This document shows, one piece after another, positions 33,315-43,987 of a DNA stretch of 64,000 bases. This stretch comes from Cystobasidium ongulense (Eukaryota; Basidiomycota; Cystobasidiomycetes; Cystobasidiales; Cystobasidiaceae): contig BQUP01000006.1 of NCBI GenBank assembly GCA_022835595.1, forward strand, positions 1,556,020-1,620,019, read 5' to 3'. Numbering within the stretch: position 1 is the stretch's first letter; each line of letters opens with the position of its first letter. The notes under the pieces are model-generated. The model was not told the origin of the DNA, made no database searches, and saw only the letters and a program-made list of their open reading frames with translations. Both the position numbers and the translations under genes were made by a program.

Positions 33315-33724
33315 TCACATGATGGCGCAGCAGCCGCCACCTCCTCCACTCGCTTGCGCCGTGTATGGGTCGGTAGTTTTGTCCAGTGGGCCCCAGACCG
33401 ATGGTACCTGTAGAGGAGAGCGGCAGGTCAGCGCCTAGGACGTCTATCAGCATTCAGGTTAATCCCACGCACGAGGTAGTCTCTTGTTTGACTGCAGAAG
33501 CGGATGAGCCTGTGGATGGATCAGGTGTTAGCGTTGAGGTCGACACTGCAAGCCTGAAACAGAGGTGATGCACGCAGCAGAGACAAATAGGCCACTTACG
33601 ATTGAGCAGCTTCTGATACTCGCACACGAGGTCTATCCAAGTCCTCCTTCAGGCGTGAGTTGTGCTCTGTGAGCCGACGCAGCTTGAGCTCGCTCATTGA
33701 CTGCTTGCCCGTTCGAGGCATCAT
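33315..33724 (-). CDS. Heterotrimeric G-protein gamma subunit
   Basis: Three short exons (minus) 33600-33724, 33473-33509 and 33315-33407 give 84 residues. The product reads [18 protein letters not shown], then [50 protein letters not shown], and a C-terminal CCAIM. The last four residues are a CaaX prenylation box preceded by a palmitoylatable Cys, so the protein should be farnesylated and membrane-anchored. It would pair with a G beta subunit in pheromone or nutrient signalling (Ste18 family). Introns are GTAAGT...CACAG and GTGCGT...CTACAG. Because no exon forms a long frame, the gene is easily missed. An alternative start lies three codons downstream of neither exon boundary, so ATG 33724 is preferred. 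Confidence 0.93.
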
Positions 33725-34427
33725 CTTGGGTGAAGTGGAGGGGGTTTTGTGTAATGGGGTGAGGTCTGCTCCTACTCTTCCTGGTCTAGTTGAGCTGCAG
33801 CAAGTCAATAGACAGCTACAATGTCCTCAAATCTCCAATTGAGTGCCCTGCTGCTTGAATGCGTTTCAAGAGGCTTGTTCGCGGCCGACTTGCTTGCGTC
33901 GCTGAGGAGCAGTCGCAGACGCTGCAGTGCGAGTGAGATTGACCGTGTGGATGTGTCTGATCCCTCAACCTTGTCTGTCCTGTCTCCTGTCCTGTCGCGT
34001 GTCCGTGTATTGGCGGTGAGTGGGACAAAGTCAAGCGTGCAATGAATTCACCGAAACGAAGCAGAACGCCCCATCTCGAGCAGGTGTTATAGCAAGCAGC
34101 GGTATAATCCGCAAACAGAGGTTACTGATTCTACTCTGGACGGCAGACTTTGTCCCCCATGTACCAAAGATCAGTTTCAGTAATTATAGCAAGCATCTGA
34201 TTGCCTTCGACACCGGATATATCCGGCCGAACCGTCAAATATGGCAGTTTGTTTGCAGCGCATGCGCATACAACACAATTGTATACATCGTATGCTCCGT
34301 GTAAAACAACAATGACTTCCAGTCTGACCGAGTGTAGGCGTGCACATTATCGAAAGCCTGCGAGTGCACCAAACGACTATCTAAGTTGCAGGAACCTTGA
34401 TTGTAGACTTGATGTGAAAAATGCCTG
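33725..34427. other. Intergenic region, no gene seen
   Basis: About 700 bp between the G gamma start and the Trs33 stop. The short frames have no recognisable features. It should contain the G gamma promoter. Confidence 0.35.
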
Positions 34428-35566
34428 TTAAACTGTACAATCAGTAAGAAGTTTCTGATCGTTATAAAGCTCTCTCTCAAACCAACATTGTGTCCCTCCA
34501 TTGTACTCGGCCGACACTACAGCATGAAGCCCGAGAATGGCAAGCGAGCCTTTCACAATCCCCGTGTAAAGGCTGATGAGCTGTCGAAGAGTTATACCTC
34601 AGCTGTGCACTTGGAAATTGAGTATAATCAGCGAAACGGACTTGTCTTCCTTTCCTCAGGGCTGCGTCTCGCAACGCCAGGTCTTGAGGGTTTGGCACGC
34701 TTATCCGCAATAATGGCTTGAGTGCATTATCTTGTATGACGAATACGCCTCTGTGGTTGGTGCGCAGATTGTCACTGTTATTTCATCAAGGTTTGTTAGT
34801 GTATCATATGTAGCCTTGTAACTGACCACTGCGTACACAGATTTATCGAACAACGCTGTCCAAACGCTACAGAGGCCAAATCAGCTTTGGGATCATAATT
34901 TACACTAACAAAAACTCACTCCTTGCAGACGAATTTGACGACTTCTAAAGGCTCTAGCGGCGGTTGAGGATTCACACCGGACGCACTGGTTGTGCTTGGT
35001 TGCGCTTGCTGTTTAGCTATCGGTGGGCGATCCCTCGCAAGTCTACGAAGGTATGCGCGTCGGCAGCCTGCTCACACCAAATCATGGAAAATGCTCGTAC
35101 CTTTCGGCCAAGCAACATCCAACTTTGTAACCGATAGTTTCGAGTCGTATCCGTAGAGCATCATCTAGTTTCTCGTAATCACTAGCAGTCGACGTTGATG
35201 CGATAGGTTCCTCGGGTTCTTTATAACCATATGTTTCTTCCAGACTGCGCAGTATCAGTTTTCTTCGCTCTTCCATCTTCTGATGTGCCGTCTCTGCGCT
35301 ATCTAGTAGTATACGAATCATCTACATACATTGCATGCAGACGGTGTACGTCAGCTCCCCATCTGCACAAAAGTAGAAACACCGAGCGGAGGTACCTCTA
35401 TATTCAGAAAGTCAAATGCGTGCGAGTCTACTTGGGGTACCGGTGCATCTGACAGTGCGAGGACCTGCGGCGTGATCAGGGTGGCAGACGACCGAGAAGC
35501 TGCAGACGAGGCGCCGTATATGCTTGAAGACTGCGGCCCGACCATGCTCGACCGCGAGAGGGCCAT
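34428..35566 (-). CDS. TRS33: TRAPP complex subunit Trs33 (TRAPPC6)
   Basis: Exons (minus) 35396-35566, 35101-35321, 34920-35042, 34837-34866, 34598-34774 and 34428-34572 give about 288 residues. Trs33 is a small core subunit of the TRAPP Rab-GEF/tether acting at the Golgi. Key blocks are VDSHAFDFLNIE, IRLETIGYKVGCCLAERL, PLEPLEVVKFVCKDVWTALF, DNLRTNHRGVFVIQDNALK, LLRISVPNP, and a terminal GIVKGSLAILGLHAVVSAEY. The N-terminal Ser-rich 40 residues and a mid-protein Pro/Gln-rich loop are extensions. The last junction needs removal of only 25 nt (34573-34597, GTATAA...CATCAG), far below the usual intron size. It is head to head with TRS31. Confidence 0.85.
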
Positions 35567-35806
35567 GACGGGTGTCGCAGCGAGTCGGCGTTGCAATCTT
35601 CCTGGTGCAAGGCAAAGAAGCAGACACGGTACTTCGCGCTTGGATAGAAACGTGATCGAAAGTCGATGCAGCATCACGAGAAGCAGGCGCAGAGGTTGTT
35701 TTTTGCTTCTTTCCTCTGCTCTACAAATATACTCTGGTCCACTGCTCAGCGATCAACGAAACACGCCTGGACACTCTGCGCACTCTACTGTCGAGGCAAC
35801 TGCGGC
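35567..35806. promoter_or_regulatory. Bidirectional promoter of two TRAPP subunits
   Basis: Only 240 bp lie between the ATG codons of Trs33 (minus) and Trs31 (plus), so both promoters and 5' leaders must share this space. A TTTTTTGC stretch sits near 35698-35706. Sharing one promoter would favour equal expression of two subunits of the same complex; that is inference. Confidence 0.6.
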
Positions 35807-36726
35807 ATGGCCTCGAGAGCATCCGTACAAGGGCATCCAGGCTACTCGTCGGGGTCCTCATCCCAGCATGTTCCCACAGCTTCAGGTGCATCAGCAACGT
35901 CGCGCTTCTCCCTAGCAGCCACTCCATCCTTTCCCTCGATACCCAGCAGCTTGACGAGCTCGCTCTCGTCTAGCGCGCAGACCGCTAGAAGGCCTCCTAC
36001 TGCGCACGCTAACATACTGGACAGACCGGTAGCCAAAACACGGAATGCCGAAGTGGGCTTTGCCTCTTGGGCGTTCTTGTTCAGCGAAATCATCCAGTAT
36101 ACACAACGAAGAGTCAGTGGGATAGCTGATTTCGAGGCGAGGTGCGTTCAAGTTGCCCTATACACCATACCGTTTCACTGATACATTCATCGCAACCCAT
36201 TGCGAACAGACTTTCTACTATTGGATACAGAGTTGGTATCCGTCTTATCGAACTGGATCCGTTGCGCAATTCCCTACCACCAAGCACATCCCGCAACGCC
36301 ACCGGTCCACCTCGGCAGACCCGTCTCTTGCCAGTCCTACAATACGTACATACTACAGTCTTTCGAAACCTGTTCGGAAGACCAGCAAGTAGTCTAGAAA
36401 GAAGTACGGACAATGAAGACGAGTATATGATTGGCGATGACGACCCAGTCCTAGATAGAGGTGTGCAAATACCGAAGGAGATGTCATCTTTGTCGACAAA
36501 TGCTCTGCTGGCAGGCATCGTGGAAGCAGTCATGGACGGTCTGGGCTTTGTACGTCTTGAATGACAACCCAACCGCACCTGTTCTATGCTGACTCTCGGC
36601 CTCTAGCCCTCACGCGTAACATCTCATCTAATGCCCACCGAAGCTCACCCCCGCCGCACCATTCTGTTGATCAAGGTTAAGGAAGAAGTGCTGAGAAGAG
36701 AGCAAGCGCTAGCGACCGTCAAGTAG
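35807..36726 (+). CDS. TRS31: TRAPP complex subunit Trs31 (TRAPPC5)
   Basis: Exons 35807-36141, 36210-36549 and 36607-36726 give 264 residues. After about 65 low-complexity Ser/Ala-rich residues, the conserved Trs31 core appears: FLFSEIIQYTQRRVSGIADF, RLSTIGYRVGIRLIEL, TRLLPVLQYVHTTVFRNLFG, PASSLERSTDNEDEYMIGD, and SLSTNALLAGIVEAVMDGLG. It then ends with TILLIKVKEEVLRREQALA. Trs31 is part of the catalytic Rab GEF core of TRAPP. The Ser-rich N-terminal extension is longer than in yeast. Confidence 0.93.
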
Positions 36727-36860
36727 TCGGCTGAAAAAGATTTGTTTGATCAGTTTGTTGTTGTACAAGCAAACGTCATTGAGACCACCACAGAAAACGA
36801 TAGATGCTATATAAACTACTTATAACGAGAACATTCGTGAGACATGATAAATTCGCTCGC

Positions 36861-38503
36861 TCAATCCCTCCGCCTACGTTTCTCGTCGCCATAACGGTCT
36901 CTGCTCCGACTTCTACTTCGCCGCCTGTCCCGTCGATGCTCATCGTCTCTCCTATCGCGGTATCCCCGGTCGTCTCGGTCATCGCGCCCATCGCGCTCCC
37001 AGCCTCTGTCAGCTTGCGAGCTTCGCGCGGGAGAGCGCGATCTTTCTCGCGAGCGTGGGCGACTGCGTACCGGACCGGCATTTGCCCCACTTGGGCCAGC
37101 GTTTTGTAACTCGGGACATTCAGCTTTCATCTGTTGGAGAGCTAAGGTCAGCATCAACAGTATTTATCCTTTACAAACTTCAAACTCACATGTGGCCCCC
37201 CACAATTGAAACAACCTTTGTCTAGGTTATTAGCTCCTTGTTTGCCCATGCTACCTCCAGGTCTACCGCCTGCTGCCCACCCTGCCGCTCTATCTGTTGT
37301 ATCTTGATCTGCGAGATGGGTATATTTCGTTCTGCCCATCTTTCCGAAATTTCGGACTTGCATGACTTTAGGCAGACTATCGGTACTGATCAGAGTACTC
37401 TCGGTTGCAGAATTGAAGTCGTGCTTGCCGAGTACATCCGCGTTCTCTTCCGTATAAAAAGCACCTTTGTGATGAAACTTTTGTAAGAATGCTCGCTGCC
37501 CGCGATTCGCCATCTTCTCCTCCCGTAACTTCTTGGCTCGTTCTGTGTCTTCTTTAAGACGTAGTGCTTCCGGTACGGCACGTCGAGCTTCAATCTCCTC
37601 ACGCTCCTTTTCGCGAGCGTACAAAGCTTCTCTGTCTCTTTTGATACGCATGAGTTCACGCAGCTTCCATGCTTCGAACTCGCCTTCTGGATCTAAGCCA
37701 TCCGTATCGTCCACGTTTGGCAAGAGCTCTGTCGATTCCTTGTCTGCTAAGCCACGCTTGATGGCTTCTGCTGCTAAGTATGTTGACTGTTTACGACGCT
37801 CCTCTAGCTCGGCTTGTAGCTTTGCTTCAGACTCCTCGTCATTTTCCCCATTCTGGACACCCTCCTTTTTGCCGAGAGTATCGCGGTTACGTTTCGATAC
37901 AAATACGGGTTTATATATCGGTACAGGCGGGGCCTCTTCCTCCGACTCCTCTTCGCCTGACGAGCTTTCATACTCGCTTGATTCCTAAGGATGCACAGGT
38001 CAGAGTTGCTTTTGCATACGCACACATTCCGGCTTACTTCTTTCGCAACTGGTGCAGCTTTCATCCCCGAAGGAGCCCGATAGGCCGGTTTTGGTAGGGT
38101 GCGAGGAGCTTCCTCTTCGGACTCTTCCTCTTCAGATTCGCTTTCTTCCTCTAAGAGAACAACACCGTCAGCAAAAGCTCTGATCTTGTTAGTGAACTGC
38201 TGTCTTACCATCTTTAGCCCTCTGGGCAGCAGCAGCAGCATCCGGGTCTGTGTTCACTTGTACTTTGAGCTGCCGAGCTGCGCCTGCATTTTGATTGACA
38301 ATCTGCAACCCGTCATTCCGTGTTGTTAGAGCAGGAGCTGTGGACCTCTTCTTCTGAATTGGCGGGGCATCCTGGTCTTCTTCATCAGACTCTTCATCGC
38401 TTTCCTCGCCAGGAGCAGTGTATCCAGCTGGTGCTTGACCCGGTCGATATCGATGAGCTGCTCTTGCTGGCCGCGAGGGACCGCCAGCAGGAGCTGGGGC
38501 CAT
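36861..38503 (-). CDS. MFAP1-type spliceosomal protein with zinc knuckle
   Basis: Exons (minus) 38209-38503, 38038-38150, 37190-37984 and 36861-37130 give 490 residues. The MFAP1 C-terminal family core is unmistakable: GEFEAWKLRELMRIKRDREA, FLQKFHHKGAFYTEE, LPKVMQVRNFGKMGRTKYTH. In animals MFAP1 is a tri-snRNP/B-complex spliceosome factor. The N-terminus has RYRPGQAPAGYTAP and several Asp/Glu/Ser runs. The C-terminus adds a CCHC knuckle, CFNCGGPHMKAEC (built across the last intron), and an Arg/Ser/Asp-rich tail with RSRSRSRDR. The knuckle plus RS tail fits RNA binding. Confidence 0.92.
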
Positions 38504-38705
38504 TCTTCTCGGTAAGAGACTGTTCTAACGTCTGAACGGCCGAATGCAAAAGAGTCTTGCTGTCGTTGTATGTATACAAAGAAGAGTGCTGAACTGTCGA
38601 CATGATCGGTGTTCGCTGGCTTTCTGGTGGCTGAAGTTGTCACGAATCTCTTCTCTTCAGCTTGATTCGCATTTCGTAGATATTCAGCTGCTGAATTCTG
38701 CACCT

Positions 38706-39882
38706 ATGAACGGAGAAGATGCCGGCGTAGACCGCTCTATTCTTATGACAAAAGAGACTAAACCTCTACCACCTCTGCAAGCCGAAATACAGACTGCACA
38801 TGCAGCATTCAAGGTACCTACTGCTACCCGCCGTCAGAATTGCAGGTACATCCCAGAACTGACTATACTGTTGGATTCGTTCGTCTTTGATCAGGCTGCT
38901 TTACTGCAGCTCGGTCTACTGACCCGTTTCCAACGAGATGTGCGGGCTCTAGGTGTCCAAGACTATGCCTCCAAACCCCCAAGTAGCATGACGAACGCTC
39001 TAATGCAGGCATGTAAAGATTACAACGGAGCTTGCAACTCCATGGAGGCTCAGATTGTGAGACTATTTCACCTTCCATTACGCGGCAGCCCGACTGAGAT
39101 ATACTTCCTCAGATGCGGGCCAGGGCAGCACTGCTCTATAAAGCAGATGAACACACAAATTCTATGCATACCAGTCCAAGCAATCTCGACATGATGAAGG
39201 ACGCGGTAGTGGAAGCTGTGGACCAATCGATGGCAGAAGACACTCAAGGGGACATTGCATCTCCATCAGATTTGCCCGGCGAATTGTTGTTACTGCAGCC
39301 ACCTCCGGACAGAGCTCAGTCCACATCGCTGCTTAACGATGCAGAAATGGAGGACCTGTTTGGCCCGGGCACCGCGAAGACTGATCTATCAACGATCTCG
39401 ACGCCAGCCAATGCAGGCTCTCAGCAAGCGCAATCAGATCCCTCTCTGCTACAAGGACCTGAAAGCCAATCCGCGGCCCTTGCACCATCACTCATTACTC
39501 CTACTTTCGCCCAGGATACTTCCGTGCAGGCCATTAGCGCTCATCAAGATCAGGCACCGCCTTCCGCATCAGGTCAATTGTTTGATCCGGCAGCTTCAAT
39601 GTTTGACTTTAGCGGCAACGATACCACCAATACTGCATCCACAGAGCTACCCGCTACCAACTTTGACTTCTCGCATATGACTTCAGACGACTTCACCAGT
39701 TTATTAGCAACACTCGGAGCCTCGGGCGGGAATATCCAAGGTGAAGCTAGCGATGACCTTCTCCAGGGCTTGAATCTAGGTAAGAGCGTGTCACATACTT
39801 CATAGGCTTGGTTTTTGATTTGCAAACTGTCTTTCTAACAGATACCGACCTGTCGAGTTACTTAAACACGGATTTCAGTTGA
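38706..39882 (+). CDS. Unrecognised helical and disordered protein
   Basis: Exons 38706-39056, 39113-39779 and 39842-39882 join in phase to about 352 residues. An additional phase-0 intron inside the first exon (about 38815-38895, after AAFK) is possible. The first 150 residues are helical (QLGLLTRFQRDVRALG, ALMQACKDYNGACNSMEAQI, ALLYKADEHTNSM). The rest is Gln/Ser/Pro/Asp-rich and disordered, ending with acidic-hydrophobic patches (DDFTSLLATLG, DDLLQGLNLDTDLSSYLN) that look like transactivation-type motifs. It might be a transcription cofactor such as a divergent Mediator subunit, but I cannot assign it. The second ATG (38745) is an alternative start. Confidence 0.65.
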
Positions 39883-40389
39883 GAGATGTTCACGACTGAA
39901 GGTGAACGTAATAGTGCCACAGACTCTTGAAGCAGCTCATACGCCATACATAATTTATATGGGGATAACATATGCCAAGACGAAAACTGTGAGATCGTAC
40001 TGGACATGCAACATGCAGCCGAGGACGGCTCAGCAGAAGTCTGCTAAATACGAGCGATGCTCGAACACCGCAATGGATCAGCTGGAAGACAATAACATGG
40101 AAATACATGGATTCTAGATAGCCAGATTTCGACGACTGCAGATTACCATTACCTAGCCTACTCATAGTAGAAAAGTAAAGTAGAATACTGATGGGTCATG
40201 TAGCATTGCAAGGCCGGACAATAATGGGCACGCTGTAGCCGTACATGTACGTTAGCTTCAGCTTGAACTCTACTCAAGACCAGGTTCAGCATTCTCGAGT
40301 GAAATGGGCTTGTTGCCACCTTTGCCTTTTAGTGATATGCCAACACAACACTAAAGAGCGGAATGAACAGCAGACAGTAGTCTCGCACA
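39883..40389. other. Intergenic region, no gene seen
   Basis: Around 500 bp between two plus-strand genes with only short, feature-free frames. It contains the promoter of the BRCT gene. Confidence 0.35.
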
Positions 40390-41914
40390 ATGGACGCCTT
40401 CGTGACACGCGCACCTTCTGCAGGGCCATCGCGGACGCGCGATAGTGTATCAAGCAAAAGGTTACCTTCGAGCAGCTCTGTGCCATCCTTCTTCGCCGCG
40501 AACAAGATCCACGACAAGACCAGCCACATCCACAGCTCGAGCAGCAGCAGTCGCGACAAGGGCAAGGGCAGAGCAAGCACAGAAGCGCCTGTCCAGGCGG
40601 CGAGTACCCAGAGTCCGCTGTCAAAGCGCGCACAGTCTGTCCCGGCCGCACACTCGCTCAAGGTGAGCATGTCTGTCCGATCGCCGACGTCTCTGTGGAC
40701 GATGGAAGACGCGCCATGGAGACACCTGCAATACTGACTGTATATCTGGGTCTGTCCTCTGCGTGCCTTTCACTGTACATATCGTATCAGCTCAAGCAGA
40801 CAGTAATCAACATTACAAAGAGCCTCAAGTCGGCGGACAACCCGGTGGTACGTGAACATCCAAGCGCCTCTTTTCACAGCTCGACAGACGTTGATGTCCC
40901 TGCCTTCATAGACACACTCAAGCTCGTGTATGGCGCATTAACATCGTCTTAGAGCTTACAAAGAGATCTAATTATTCCTCTTTCTCAGTCTCGGGAGCTT
41001 TTCACTATGTCTCTTGTAGTTCTGGCCATCAGACTAGTAAGATATGTGAAGACTATACTCAGACTAGACGATGCTCATTATCTCGCTTTCACAGACAATG
41101 GAAAGTCAAGAGAGGGAATGAAGTCGCACACCCTCTCCAGGAATGCAAAATTAAAAGCACAAGGTGCTGAAGCCCAAACTGGTGTCTTTAAAGGCGTCAA
41201 AGCTTAGTGAGTTTGATCCAATTGTGTCGACCTGCAGTATGCCCCGTTACCCATCTGAAAACCCGCGCTTCTGTTTTCAACCATCAGCATAAACGGTACT
41301 ACTATGCCTCTTATATCGAACCTGGACCTTATCAGACTTATCCAGGAAAATGGCGGTGATGTAAAGTCAGTAAGACCTAGCTGAAAGGAATGAAAGTATG
41401 GTATTAACGACAAATCGATACAGATACGCTTTCAGTAAAACTGGCTGTACGCACATCATTTGCGTACACGGTTTAAGCTCTCAGAAAACGCACAAAGAAC
41501 TCAACGGACGGTCGAGAACTAAGGTGGTCACTCCAGAATGGTAAGACACGCAGACTCACTCAGCAAGCTTTGAGTTAGTGAGTCTGAATTATTCAATCCT
41601 GCTACAGGGTGCTAGACTCAATCTCTGAAGGAAAGAAGCTGGCAGAGTCTCGCTACAAGATTCTGAACTCGGAGACACAGTCTTCAATCCGCACTGCCTT
41701 TGCCGACACTAACACGGCAGCAAAATGTGAGCTGATAGACGAAGATGGCGATCTGTCTCTTATATCAAGGTCGCTTGCATCTGCCGCCTCCTTGTCGCCC
41801 AGAAGTACTTCGCCGAAGGTTAGAGGGGGACGGATTCGTGCGGGTAACGTACTCGCAGTCAGCGATGATGAGGAAGACCAGGAGGATCCCATCGTTATAA
41901 GTAGTAGTCAGTAA
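40390..41914 (+). CDS. Rev1-like BRCT-domain protein without polymerase domain
   Basis: The first exon 40390-40662 (91 codons) is Ser-rich and disordered. After small exons whose joins between about 40800 and 41060 I could not settle, the frame continues with SHTLSRNAKLKAQGAEAQTG and a BRCT domain spread over several exons (about 41170-41650): FKGVKAYINGTTMP, LIRLIQENGGDVKYAF, GCTHIICVHGLSSQK, TKVVTPEWVLDSISEGKKL. This layout is that of the N-terminus of Rev1 translesion polymerase. However, the gene ends at 41914 after an acidic tail (SDDEEDQEDPIVI), and no Y-family polymerase motifs follow in any frame. It may be a BRCT-only paralog or adapter. Confidence 0.7.
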
Positions 41915-42317
41915 CCGCAGTACCTTTTACAATATATGTCGCAGTATTAGCTCGTTGGATCGTATGTGACTCTCGTTGTAGTTTTCCGAAAAGCCAGTGC
42001 CCATTATAGGTTTTAATCTGAAATATGTGAAAACAATCTAGGTCGATACGGTTGTGGGCAGGCCTATCATCAGCGAATGGCCTCTAACGCAATAGGATAC
42101 CGAAGTTATGTAGAACAATGCGAGGTTGCGTTGCAGTTGTACCCGCGATAAGGACGCGGGAAGACCCAAGACTAGACTTGACAACAGGTCTCCTACCCTA
42201 ATACGACGGGGTTATCAATCCTTCGCCAACAAAAAAGCAATCTGTCTTGTAGCTTTACCAGCGATCTAACGTTGAGCTAGACTACGCAGCTAGGTTGTCG
42301 CTTCAGCGTGTATGCGC
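41915..42317. other. Convergent intergenic region
   Basis: About 400 bp between the BRCT gene and the eS8 gene stops. No supported gene. Confidence 0.4.
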
Positions 42318-43240
42318 TTATGCGGCGTGCTTGGCCTTGCCTGCCTTCAATCGGCGGACGTAGAACTGTGGGCAAAGCGAGTCAGTATTTGCGATACAAC
42401 GTATGCTGTCCGGTGGTAAACCCACCTCAAGCTCCTTGCCCTCGAGAATGTATCCATCGGCACGGCCGGATTGGCCTGGGCGGGATGAGATGGAGGCGTA
42501 TAGACGACCAGCCTGGAACTGTTGCTCGAGCATGATGTCAATCTTTGCTGTCTTTTTGCGCTCCTCAATGGTGCGTTGAACGTGTGCGGACTTCTTGACG
42601 TCTTCAACGGCCTCGCCCTCCTTGACCTGTGAGCAAGTAATTTTGCAATATTCATCAGCTTTCCCGACTTCTCTCTCGCCGCCCCATATTTGTGGAAATA
42701 GTAACTAACAACTCTCTTGCGGGAGACTGGTTGGCCGTAGTGTGCCTCGTACCACTGTCTGAATGGTGTAGCATCGATCTGGATGATTGATCCCTTGACG
42801 AGGGTGTTTGTTCGGACAAGTTCGTTGTTGGTAGCGTTGTAGACGACGGTCAACAGACGAGTCTTGCGGGTGCAGTGTTCTGATCCCCAGGCGAAATTGC
42901 CAGTCTCGAGACGCATAGCACGGTGCTTGGTGTTTCCTCCTCGAACTCGGACAGTGTGTACTCGCTTTGCGCCGAGCTTGGTCATGGCAGCTTGTCGGCC
43001 GAGCTCCTGTAGCATCCAACGATTCAAACAAGTCAACATTTCGGCTCTGGCAGCAGCTCCTGTTCCATCATCGCTATCCACGCACATGCTTTCTCTTCTT
43101 GCGGTATTGGGCTCTTTGGGCGCCAGAGGCGGACCTCTTGTGCTGCAGGAACACACGGACATCAGCTCCCACTCTGGCAATCCGACGGCGCTGCAGCGAC
43201 ATCGCGCATCGCTTACGCGTGTGTCTCGTGCGATACCCAT
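42318..43240 (-). CDS. RPS8: 40S ribosomal protein eS8
   Basis: Exons (minus) 43217-43240, 43086-43142, 42713-43006, 42426-42626 and 42318-42365 give 207 residues, the usual eS8 length. The sequence shows [94 protein letters not shown] and the basic end [15 protein letters not shown]. Structural protein of the small ribosomal subunit. The first exon encodes just eight residues, a common arrangement in fungal ribosomal protein genes. Its introns were scanned for box C/D snoRNA elements without a convincing hit. Confidence 0.97.
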
Positions 43241-43987
43241 GGTGGCTGACGGGAGTTGGCACTCTTGGATGTGCTTTGTCGACGTCGAGACAGCTGAATT
43301 GCGCTGCTATCCTCGACTCTGCCTGCGAGGCCTGCCCGCGATCGAGAATCGCTGGAAGGAAATTCTGCAGGCGGGCGAGGTGGCGAGAAATGCCAGAAAT
43401 CGGGGACGAAACTGGGCTCAAAAAGGCAGAGGAAGGCTGAGCGTCGGGAGAGAACTTCGAAAAATGTGCAAGACTTGGGTTTGGCAGACAGTCTTACCGG
43501 TAACAGCCTATGCTACACCGACTCCTCTAGCGACTTGTCCAGCTTGGATCGACTTCGAAGACTGCGCAAGTTTGATAGTGCATTCCTGCAAAATCTGATT
43601 TCGAACACTGCTGCAAAATCTGCCTTTACATATCGAACCTGAAAACTGCTAGTAATGAAGAAAACTACATCGATCCAGTGCAAAGCAATCTACGTCGAAT
43701 CGGTTATCGCTCGCGGCGCGGAGCTTCTGCCGGAGAGCCACCTGCGGGACTTTCGAATGATTGTCGATATACAATAGTCAGACCATGATGCCAATCTTGC
43801 GAACAAGTCTCCTCGTCATCGCTGTTTTCGATATTCGATGGCTGATGGCAAAGACTATACACTGGCTCGGATTTGATCGCGGCCCCGATAGACTTGGCTC
43901 TATGTACATCTTCCCCCATGAAACGGCTGATGCAGGTCGACATTGTCTTTCTAAATATTGTCGCAGCTAGTCTGAAAGGTATGCGCG
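43241..43987. other. Intergenic region upstream of eS8
   Basis: About 750 bp including the eS8 promoter and the 3' side of the MYND gene. A minus-strand frame at about 43704-43943 is open but I could not link it to the MYND gene with a convincing intron. No other gene supported. Confidence 0.35.

Noticed and set aside
42627-43085. Possible box C/D snoRNAs in the eS8 introns (TGATG-like motifs)
   Set aside because: The motifs are imperfect (no proper RUGAUGA plus CUGA pair with a terminal stem) and one coincides with a branch site.
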